DNA of 64,000 nucleotides from Girardinichthys multiradiatus. Its lineage: Eukaryota > Chordata > Actinopteri > Cyprinodontiformes > Goodeidae. Positions 1 through 10,300 of this stretch are shown in pieces. The position numbers and the translations under genes are program-made. Within the stretch, counting starts at the first letter, position 1. The number at the start of each line of letters is the position of its first letter. Location: assembly GCF_021462225.1 (NCBI RefSeq), contig NC_061811.1:20300663-20364662 (forward strand), given 5' to 3'. The notes below the pieces were generated by a model that had not been told where the DNA came from, made no database searches, and saw only the letters and a program-made list of their open reading frames with translations.

Positions 1-1418
1 CCTTTACTTTCAGTGCAGCAAACTCACTCCAGAAGTTCAGTGAGGATCTCTGAATGATCCAATGTTGTCCCAAATGATTGATGATGATAAATAGAATCCA
101 CCTGTGTGTAATCAAGTCTCCGTATAAATGCACCTGCTCTGTGATAGTCTCAGGGTTCTGTTCAAAGCACAGAGAGCATCATGAAGACCAAGGAACACAC
201 CAGGCAGGTCCAAGATACTGTTGTGGAGAAGTTTAAAGCCGGATTTGGATACAAAAAGATTTCCCAAGCTTTAAACATCCAAAGGAGCACTGTGCAACAA
301 ATCATATTGAAATGGAAGGAGTATCAGACCACTGCAAATCTACCAAGACCTGGCCGTCCCTCTAAACTCTCATCTCGAACAAGAAGAAGACTGATCAGAG
401 ATGCAGCCAAGAGGCCCATGATCACTCTGGATGAACTGCAGAGATCTACAGCTGAGGTGGGAGAGTCTGTCCATAGGAAAACAATCAGTCGTACACTGCA
501 CAAATCTGGCCTTTATGGAAGAGTGGCAAGAAGAAAGCCATTTCTCAAAGATATCCATAAAAAGTCTCATTTAAAGTTTGCTACAAGCCACCTGGGAGAC
601 ACACCAAACATATGGAAGAAGGTGCTCTGGTCAGATGAAACCAAAATTGAACTGTTTGGCCACAATGCAAAACGATATGTTTGGTGTAAAAGCAACACAG
701 CTCATCACCCTGAACACACCATCCCCACTGTCAAACATGGTGGTGGCAGCATCATGGTTTGGGCCTGCTTTTTGTCAGCAGGGACAGGGAAGATGGTCAA
801 AATTGATGGGAAGATGGATGGGGCCAAATACAGGACCATTCTGGAAGAAAACCTGTTGGAGTCTGCAAGAGACCTGAGACTGGGACAGAGATTTATCTTC
901 CAACAAGACAATGATCCAAAACATAAAGCCAAATCTACAATGGAATGGTTCACAAATAAACGTATCCAGGTGTTGGAATGGCCAAGTCAAAGTCCAGACC
1001 TGAATCCAATTGAGAATCTGTGGAAAGAGCTGAAGACTGCTGTTCACGAATGCTCTCCATCCAACCTCACTGAGCTCGAGCTGTTTTGCAAGGAAGAATG
1101 GGCAAGAATTTCAGTCTCTCAATGTGCAAAACTGATAGAGACATACGCCAAGCAACTTGTAGCTGTAATTGCAGCAAAGGGTGGCACTACAAAGTATTAA
1201 CGCAAGGGGGCCGAATAATATTGCACGCCCCACTTTTCAGTTTTTTATTTTTTAAACAAGTTTGACACATCCAATAAATTTGATTCCACTTCACGATTGT
1301 GTCCCACTTGTTGTTGATTCTTCACAAAAAATTAGAATTTTATATTTTTATGTTTGACGCCTGAAATGTGGCAAAAGGTTGAAAAGTTCAAGGGGGCCGA
1401 ATACTTTCGCAAGCACTG
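1..1418 (+). mobile_element. Tc1/mariner DNA transposon, nearly full length (left tip outside window)
   Basis: The block runs from inside the left inverted repeat or 5' UTR through an intact transposase gene to a right end reading GCAAGCACTG followed by TA at 1419-1420, the usual Tc1 target dinucleotide. The right inverted repeat carries two direct repeats of the same 14-mer (AAGGGGGCCGAATA at 1204-1217 and 1390-1403), the IR/DR arrangement known from Sleeping Beauty-type fish elements. The element sits antisense inside a babam2 intron. The outer left tip is cut off by the window edge, so completeness on that side is inferred. Confidence 0.93.
181..1200 (+). CDS. Tc1-like transposase, intact 339 aa ORF
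   Basis: This is a cut-and-paste DNA transposase acting in the nucleus on the element's terminal inverted repeats. At 339 aa it has the normal length for fish Tc1 transposases (about 340). Residues 1-50 form the first helix-turn-helix (paired-like) region, followed by a GRPS AT-hook-like linker at 58-61 and a second HTH up to about residue 125. The DDE catalytic triad is complete: D152 in LWSDETK, D243 in FQQDNDPKH and E278 in PDLNPIENLW, with 34 residues between the last two (DD34E). The glycine-rich HGGGS box is at 186-190 and the usual C-terminus GGTTKY is present. The ATG at 181 is the family's customary start. No stop or frameshift interrupts it. Whether it is active cannot be told from sequence. 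Expression would have to be independent of babam2, which runs the opposite way. Confidence 0.95.
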   Translation: MKTKEHTRQVQDTVVEKFKAGFGYKKISQALNIQRSTVQQIILKWKEYQTTANLPRPGRPSKLSSRTRRRLIRDAAKRPMITLDELQRSTAEVGESVHRKTISRTLHKSGLYGRVARRKPFLKDIHKKSHLKFATSHLGDTPNIWKKVLWSDETKIELFGHNAKRYVWCKSNTAHHPEHTIPTVKHGGGSIMVWACFLSAGTGKMVKIDGKMDGAKYRTILEENLLESARDLRLGQRFIFQQDNDPKHKAKSTMEWFTNKRIQVLEWPSQSPDLNPIENLWKELKTAVHECSPSNLTELELFCKEEWARISVSQCAKLIETYAKQLVAVIAAKGGTTKY

Positions 1419-1420
1419 TA
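1201..1420 (+). repeat. Right inverted repeat of the Tc1 element with inner and outer direct repeats
   Basis: The inner copy (1204-1217) and outer copy (1390-1403) of the same 14-mer lie 186 bp apart. The inner one starts three bases after the transposase stop codon. In IR/DR elements both copies are transposase binding sites. The matching left repeat lies outside the window. Confidence 0.85.
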
Positions 1421-2970
1421 TTTCTGATGAAAAGCCAGTCAAACGCTTATTAAAACAATTCAATTAAAGAATTTCCATTTGGCCGCTGAAAATAACAAAC
1501 AAAAGTGACAAGTTGAGTGGTAAGGCTTTCCCCCAAACCCAGCATGGACTGCAAAAACATCAGAGCGGCTGAACCAGTGAGGATTTGTTGTAGACAGAAA
1601 AACAGGAGTACAGGATTGGTTTGGGGATGTTTGGATGCTTCAAATAGTAAAACAAAATGTTAGGAAACTTCTGTGCTTCCTGAACTTCTGAATGTAGAGC
1701 TTACTGCCTCCTGCAGAGACAACAAAAAAAAACTCACTTCAGCTGAACTTCTTGCAGTCTGTGAATGCACCATACATAAGCAGTAGCAGATCACACTGAC
1801 AACACTCTTCTTGGGGATGTTGTTACTGAGTGAAGAAGAGTCAAAGTTACCCATTTTCAGTTTTCTGAGGGTGCTTAAAAACTTGGAACCAGTGGAGCTG
1901 TAAGAACCTTCTAGAAACGAAACTGTGTTTCTACAGCAGGAAGCTAGGCGTCAGCAGAACATCTAACAGAAAGGTTGCTCTGTTTCATTAGTTTGAAGAC
2001 CCCAACTGTGACATGCTAGAGGACTGGGAATTTTGGCAGCATTTTCTAAATCTAATCTCTTTAAACTACAGATCTGCTAACCCTGCAGGGAATACAAAAG
2101 TGACTGCTGCTACGAATGCTTACGGCACTAACCAGACTAAATGCCAGGTTAAGATGCTATAGACAGAATTGTTTATCATTTTGCTTTGAAACAAAGATTG
2201 CTCTCCATCACATGGTGTGACGTCATCTCTGCTCCTGAAATAAATGATTATTGACTGTACATGAAAGCAAGGCTTCTTAATGATCCTGTATAGTTTTGAT
2301 AAATAAACAATTTAGGAATCAAATACAGTTTTAACATATTTTTTTATGATCTTGTAGAAAAAAAACTAACAAAAACGCAATTTTCTTTATATATATCGTG
2401 CGTATTACATTTCAAAAGGAGATATTTTGTGGTTCCTTTCAGTTGGTTGTGCCTGAGGATGCCACAACCAGACCAACAGAGCTCTCATTTTCTAGCTCTA
2501 GAAACTTTTTGTAACATTACGAAGTGCTTAGATGTGTTTTTTTCCCCTCAACATTTAAAACATTTGATCACAACAAACCAAAAACTTAATTAAAATACAT
2601 ATGACTGAGAGGACATGTGCAGCGAATTCTCAGTATGGAGATGCAACTGCAAAACAATTGCATTAAACAAAATTTTGCTCTCAATTTAGCCACTTCCTGA
2701 GCGATCATCATCTTCTTTCCAGATATGTCGTACGGCAGCAATCACACAAACTCTGCAAAATAGTATTGTATTTGGTCCGTCCCTATAATTTAAATGCCAT
2801 TCATTAGCCCAGTCCATGTCAAAGAGAGATTTGGCCAGTTGATGGCTGCCATTGATGGCAACACAATACAGATTTTAGTGACTGAGATGCTAAAGCTAGC
2901 AGGCAGGGGTGCGAACAATGTGATCATGGAAAAGAAAACAACAATATCGCAATCGCATGTTTTCCCTCCC
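1419..2970. other. babam2 intron, no recognised element
   Basis: AT-rich intronic sequence downstream of the Tc1 right end. I see no open frame with protein similarity, no terminal repeats and no splice-bounded exon. Confidence 0.5.
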
Positions 2971-3008
2971 ATCGAGCCCTTATTTTGGATGCAAAATAAG
3001 GGCTCGAT
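2971..3008. repeat. Perfect 17-bp inverted repeat with 4-nt loop
   Basis: ATCGAGCCCTTATTTTG (2971-2987) is followed by loop GATG and its exact reverse complement (2992-3008). It lies in babam2 intron DNA with no recognised transposon ends beside it. Confidence 0.9.
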
Positions 3009-3090
3009 ATGTGCATTTGCATACTGCTGGCATGAACAGCACTAACAACATACAATCATACAGGTTTCTTGTCTTCCCTGCATATAAAAC

Positions 3091-3776
3091 CTAGGGATAC
3101 CCGCAGTAAAAAGAAATATTTTCTGAGGTTTTACTAAATCTTTTACAAACACACAGTACTAAACAAAGTGCTTCAGTCAACATGTTGGTCCCACTAAAGG
3201 CAGCCACAGGAAGGTGAACCTCCTCCTCGGTCTCGAGTCTTTTGCCACCTCTAATAGCCTTTTGAAGGATTACCCCATATTTAGCTCCTTCCATCCTCCC
3301 ATCAACTCTGACCAACTTTTCTTTCCCCGATTTAAAAAAAGCACTACCACAGCATGATGCTGCCACCACCATGTTTTGCAATGGAGGTGTTGTGCTCTGG
3401 ATGATGTGCAGTGTCAGTTTCCTCCCACGGGTGGCCGTTTTGCATGTTGACCAAAATGTTTCATTTTGTTCAGAGCTCATTTATACCATGATCAAATTAC
3501 ACAGAGGTGGACTCTATTTACTAATTAGGTGTCCATGAACTCCAATTATAATGGATTGTATTTAAGTGGTATCAAATTCAAAAGGTGTTGAATCAAAATA
3601 TACAGTCAACTTTTTGAAAGTTTTATTTGTATTTAATCATCTATAATGTTTCTTCCTTTTCACTGTCATGTACTACTTTGTGTTGTCCTATCACATAAAA
3701 GTCTTGTAATTTGTGAAATTTGTGGCTGTCACATTAAATGCACAAAAGGTCAAGGGGTAAAAAACCTTTGCAAGGC
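3091..3776 (-). mobile_element. Degenerate Tc1-like transposon relic
   Basis: Read on the minus strand, 3480-3180 follows the middle of a Tc1 transposase. It is frameshifted: the HGGGS box region appears as NMVVAASCCGSAFF in the open frame, then KLVRVDGRMEGAKYGVIL. Positions 3590-3776 resemble the 3' UTR and terminal repeat of common fish Tc1 elements (GTCAAGGGGTAAAAAACC then TTTGCAAGGC). The ORF at 3480-3091 is a fragment, not a gene. The N-terminal third and the catalytic motifs are missing or unreadable. Confidence 0.8.
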
Positions 3777-4274
3777 AAAATTAATAATGCCGACTCATTC
3801 AGCTCCCCTGTTAATTGTTTCAGTTGTCATTTTCTGATTAGAAATAGTAATTTTATTATTCTTGGATTCTTGAAAAACAAATATTAACAGAAAACAGATC
3901 AAATAAAGATGATATAAATACGAAGAATTTCAGGTGCATTTCCTGTATGCGGTCTATTAACACCAACATGACAAGCAATTACAGACAAATACGAGTAATA
4001 AACATGTATTCGTAATTTGTGTTCCCTTTCTTGCAAGAGACATTACAGCTCATTAGCCCTGTTTAAGCTACTGTGAGTCACAGCTTTACAGAAACAAACT
4101 TACAGAAATATCTGAAAGCAAAACAACGTTTACTGTGTTATAAAAGAAAGAGTTGCATGGAGATTACTTTTACTTTATAAGGGTCTGGCTTTTAGAAAAT
4201 GAAGGAACCAAAAACCATCTGAGGAGCTAAAGATTCACATTTTGACAGCAAAAAAAAAGGAAGATTTTACTCAC

Positions 4275-4369
4275 GGGTAGTTCAGAAGGCTCAGGAAGAA
4301 ACTCTGCATCTTCACCAAAAATGAAATCTGGAGGTAATTCGGGATACTGCGCATTGAAAATGATATCCC
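4275..4369 (-). CDS. babam2: babam2 coding exon 3
   Basis: 95 nt. GG completes Trp, followed by 31 codons ([31 protein letters not shown]). The acceptor is TTTCAG and the donor GTGAGT, leaving phase 0 for the next exon outside the window. The preceding intron is about 7.1 kb. Confidence 0.95.
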
Positions 4370-7300
4370 CTGAAACAACAGCGCAGAAAATGCTTTCAGT
4401 CATTTTCAGTAGAGTTAGTTTCTGTAATTTTAGGGCAAGAATCTGATGAAACATGACAAGCTGTGTCTGAAACATTCTGACAGTATTTAAACAATGTCCA
4501 GTTTTTGAAAATGAATGTTTTGTGCAGCATTAAATGCATACTGTATCCTTATCTTTGCAAACATAATAACTTAATTATTTCTGCTATTTTAACCCATAAT
4601 GAATGGGCTGATATTTATCCAAGTCATAATGCAAACAACTGCATGACTCTATTAAGCAAACCAGGTAATCAGAGTCCAGGCAGAAAAGGGAATGTGAACC
4701 TCTCTGTGTTGATGACTGTGCTGACAGGGCAGGGCAGGTAATCTGCAGGTGAAGAGGTTTTACCGAGGGTGTAGGTGGGGCAAATATTCTACATGTGCCA
4801 CGCCTTAAAAAGGTAAATAAAGGTCACACAAAGTGTGAAATTGCAGAGAAAATCAGTTCCTTTAAGAACAAAAAGTTGGTGTGAAACAGCACTGTAGGTA
4901 AATTACTTGATCCCCAGGTAAGAAAAAAAGAAACAACAAATGAAGTGAATTAAGGCTGCTTGATCAGAGAGGGAATCCCGCAAAATACCAACCAGGAGTA
5001 CAATGTGCCATCTTAAACGTGGTGAAAATAAACCGTGGTTACAAAAGAAATACCTGTGAGGATGCTAAAATGAGTGAATGTTTGACAGAAGTGATAGAAT
5101 TACAATAAGATTTCACGGCCATATGGTGTCATTGTCAAAACAAGTGAAAAGGATGCAATAAGTAAACAGCAAACCATCTTAAAGTAAATAAAAATAGTTC
5201 ATGTATTCAAAAGTGAAACTCATTAACAGATTCATATACACAGACACACACGGTGTGGTACTTAAGTGTTTATTTCAGTTAATTGTGATGACTTACAGGT
5301 GATAAAAAAAACCCACAGAGATCAGAACATTTCAACATTACATCAGATCTGTTGAAAAACGGGATTGTAATGTTATGGCCATTTCACTTTGTACATCAGA
5401 GCTGTCCAATATGACTTTGAGCTTTGGTTGCTTTCACTTTCATTTAACAGTAAATATGATCTTTACACAAAGGCATGCTTGGGAAGATCTATTAATTTCA
5501 CTTGGCTAAATACAGCAAGCATTTCTGAAAAAAAAGTGACCATATCCAGTTCTTGTTGCTCAGCCACAATTTTTCAACAAAAAGAAAATTGTATGGCTTT
5601 CTTTTAATGAGGAATTTGTGCAAAAATCCTTTTCATTCGATTTAGAGATCCCATTTCTTCAACAATCAGACATTCTTTCAAATATTACAGGTTCAGTTTT
5701 AACTTGCAACTTGACAGTTTTGGCCTACATGACAAAATGTTTGGACACATCTGGTCAACACAATCATGGGGAAGACTGCTGAACTGACATTTGTCCAGCA
5801 GACAGTCATTGGCGTTCTCCACATACAGGGTTAGTCACAGGAGCGCTGTATCCAAGCATTATATAGGAAAGTTGAGTTTTAAGGAAAAAGTATGAAGTTT
5901 GTGAAGCAAAGCCCATCCATACGTTGGGCGAGATCCTGGCACTGGAGCCAGGGCTTTAGGAGCCAACACAAACAGCTGTATCCAGGACATGGGCAACAAC
6001 TGTCGCCTTCCTTGTTTTAAGCTACTGACTAAAAATTTGAAAGAAGTTTGTTTGTCAAATGAAACATGAATCTAAGAAAATATTCAATGATGCAACAGAT
6101 TTAAAAACATAAAAAAGTAGTCTTCCACTGATTTATGTTCAATACAAGTCAAGTCCAGGAGGGGAACCTGTTTGTTCTGACACGATCCAGACCCTCTATC
6201 AACGGGAGGCATTCTGATGCCCAAACCAGCAGCTCCACTTCAACCAGCCCCCACACCCTGATGATGGAGTTCTTCATCTCATCTCAAAGACAGCACCCCA
6301 CTGCTTATTTAGGAATCTCGTTTCAGCCACTTGTCCTCGACAATGGACCAGATCTCAGGACTATAGGTGAGAGTTCAAATGAAGTCATGCACTTATTATG
6401 CTGAGAAAGCCTGATCCATAATCTGCTCCATCTTCTCAAGACACCAGAACATGACCATTCGATGATTAAACCTCTCCGGTTGACAAGGATTCAATCAGAT
6501 CGGAACATCTCAGAAAGGTCAATAAGGTAAAGAGTTCCTTTTTCTTTTGCCAGGCTTCATAGTAACTGATTCCTCAGTGTAATCAATAAAAACCTAAAAA
6601 GTAAATCTGTTTGTTCTTTAAGAATTTGGTCACATTGTTTTTGTCAATGACTTCGACATGGATTACGGTTAAACCACATTTTTCCCCATTATTCCTTTCT
6701 GCATGTCTATTTTCTTAGACATCCAAAATCAATCTGACCACCAGTATGACAAAATATAATCCAATGCTAAAGACTGCTGCTCTGGAAAGAAAACGACCAC
6801 ACAACCACAAGCACACTCTGCCTGGGCTGTTTCACAGTGTTGTGACGTTATGTTACACAATTCTATTTATGTGCTGCAATACGCTCCTCTTCTGCTTTTT
6901 TCTGCTTCCAGCAAACGCCTGATAAACGTCGACATGTGGAAGCATTTTTTCCAGTGGGCAGAGTCAAACGAGGAAACAAGAGGATGTGTTTAAAATCTGT
7001 AACAAACTCCTGGCTAGGCTCCACAGGGGGAATGGAGGTCTTCAAGTGCAAACTTTACAGGTTATAACTCAGGCCTTTATTGGCTGCTTTGTTTAAACAG
7101 ACTACAATGAAGATGCCTGACTGAGAAGCACATTCTACCAACAGATTCTTCTTTTTCTGTTTGGGACTTAAGCACAGCTTGTTTTCATCTTCAATTCAAA
7201 ACACCGTTACCAAAGTAACAAGAAAATAGTGTTGATGTTTTCAATGACAGAATGGAAAAGATGACATTCTTATTCATTTTTGTCAAATTCATACATTTCT

Positions 7301-10300
7301 AAAAGGCATGGACTTGTAAGAGCTTTTCGTGGTATGCTAACTTTGAGGTAAATACAGCGGTCCCACGCAAAAGTTCAAACAAAGCTGTGCAAATAATCTA
7401 AGTACTTCAATTTAAAATGGATAAGCAGCAGTTATTTAAAAAATATGTACAAATTATTCCTGGTAAAATAATGCAAGGATCTCAAACCTTAAAATGACAG
7501 TACATGACTGAAGACGGTTTGCCCTGTTTAAACCTCAGAAATGTTGTTTGGTGTGCTCCAGACTGTTACAGTGAAAGTAAAAACCATGGTAAGATTCAAA
7601 GTGCTGTCTGTGGCCTTCAGAAAGAGGGCCACAGACAGTCTGGTAAGGGATATAAAAAGGTCTCAAAAGAATATAAAATCAGCCATTCTGCTGGACATTC
7701 AAAAAATACCAACATGCTCAGATCACCCTAGGAGCGGAGCGTAAGATGTAAAAAGAAGTCACAGAAAACCCTAAAATGTCATCACAAGACGTACAGCTAT
7801 AACTCTTCTAACCGTTGCTGTGAAAATGCATACCTGTACAATCAGAAAGAGACAGCACAGGCTTAAGTTCACTGTGAGGTGTTCAATGAGGAAACATTTG
7901 TTCTCTCAGAAAAACATGAAGGCCAGACTGATGTTTGCCAGAGAGAACGTAGACAAAAAACAGGATTTCTGGAATAATGTTCTTTGGAAACATAAGTTTA
8001 AAATTGAATTATTTGGACAGCAGAAGAGGTTCGATGTTTGGCATCAGCCAAAACAAAACAAACAAACAAACAAACAAAAAAAACACATCAGACCAACTGT
8101 GAAGCACGGAGGTGGAAGTGTCATGGTATAGGAAAGCATTCAGGGTTCTCACCAGGTTTTTTTTAGAAAGCTTTACCATTAGCGGTCGCATAGGGTGAAA
8201 GGAAGCAGGAACAGACTCGGCGCATGCGCTGCAGCCGACATAAAAGCCACACAGAGGGATCCCACAGATGTCAGTCAAAGAGCCGATACGCTCATGAAAA
8301 ATGTCGGCCTATATTTCAGCGTAGCGGTGACAATTTTCAGTGTAGGGGGTCGCTACGCTGAAATGCACTGGCGAGAACCCTGGCGTTGCTGCAGCAGGAC
8401 CTGGTCAGTTCACCATCACAGATTCATCAGCGAGTTCTACTGTGTTTCACAGGGTGCTTGAGGAAAATGTGTACTTCATACACATGTACTTCAATCTTAT
8501 AATAAATGACGAAAGACAATAACAATTCTCAGCCCATTTCTGTTAGATTTCTAGTCACAAAGGACAGAGGTTAGGAACATTTTCAAAACAGCTGCTCAGA
8601 GAGACCCCATGCTGTTAGTTCCTATTTGCATATGACAATAAAAATTGATCAATGAAAATAATAACAAAGTCCAAAAGTATAAAAACACCACAGAAAATGA
8701 ATTTATCTGCTAAACACCTGCAGAAGACTTGTCTCTTCTTACATAATAACCAAAACATAGCAATCTGAGTCACCCAGGAGGTCGGCTGCTCAATCAGCTC
8801 AGGCTTTGCATTGTTTTGGCTCATGCATGTACCGCTGCAGCATCTCATGTCTGCAGAAACAGCATTAACCTTCTCTTAATCACTCCCGGTCTGTCTCCTA
8901 TAAAATCCTTGCGGTATTTTGGCTGTAATTCCTCTCCTTGCTATTTTTAACCGCCGGCAACCTCAGGTGAGTTTCCAGCTTTTCTTATTTTTCCTATTTC
9001 TTATCTGCACTAAATGCGTAACTAGTGTCAACATTTCACACGTAGGTCAAAAATACACAAACATTGAAAGAGGTGCATAATTGTGAGGAAGGAGGTAACA
9101 CAGCTGATAAGGATAAAGAATCAGCCAACAGATCTGGCAACAAACAATGTTTGGTCTTTGAATAATAATTTGCAGGGGTTTTATACGTCACGCACACAGA
9201 TTCCTCAAGCGTAGCCACAACTTCCTGCCACAGGTCGTAGTCATTTCAGTCTGGGCCACATTTTGAGAGTCAAGCAAAACCTACTTTCTTTATTTTTGCC
9301 ACATACTTTCTTTCCACCTCTGTATCAAAATGACTCTACAAACAAACCTTATTGTTCTGAACCTATGCCATTCGGATGTGATGCAAGGACCTACCTTTTA
9401 AAGGCTTCTGCTTTTGTTCTAAAAAGAACGGAAAGGTGTGGGCATCTCTTTCAAGAGAATATCTATGTCAGATCAGCCACAAAAACCTGCTACACGGCTC
9501 TGACCCACATTTCTGACTTATGGCACAATGAATGTAAGGAGTAGGTGAGGTAATGAATTACAGTCCCCACTGAAGACCAGATGAAAGTGAAATATCGATG
9601 GCGTAAAAATGCTTTGTTACAAGCTAAACTGAAACTTTATTCTCTGAAACTTTCTCAAAGTTTAAACTCAGGTAAAGATTTTCTATCTGCAAAGCAAAAG
9701 GCCAACAAACAATAAGTGCCGACCTTCTTAGATGTGTGCGCACAAAAGCCTGACATCCTGTGAGTCATCATAACTCCAGTGAGAACAGGTTGAAATCGAT
9801 TTAATTTGACTTATATTCTCCATGAGGCTTGCTCACTGAGGAAAGTCTCAGATGTGGACACTTGATGGAGAAGTCCAAGACCCTTCCAGTAAAAGTTAAG
9901 ATTCACAAACAACTAGAAATTTCCTGGTAATGTTTTACTCAATAAGCAGATCATTACTCATCTAATTTAAGTTGACAGATTCCAGGAAGGATTTTCTGTT
10001 GTTTAGGTTTCAATCTGCAGTTCTGTAAAACCTACTTTAAACCGACTTGATGCAACATCCCATTGCACTAATCAAAGCTGGAAAGACACAACAAAAGTAA
10101 AATTGTTTGAATCATTACATTCTCTTCTCAGACAGCAGACCTGTTGCTTAAACAATAAATCAATTAACCTGAGCACAGACGGAAACCTGAAAACAAGTGA
10201 TTCAATTTCAGCGCAAAAATAGCTGATAAAAGTTGAATCAAAATGCACCATGCTGTGTTATCAGAATGATTAGACTGCAAGTGATTTCCTTTAAATGTAT

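Noticed and set aside
4227..4475. Single-exon 82-aa protein
   Set aside because: The conserved part is babam2 exon 3 (4369-4275); the rest is intron read-through.
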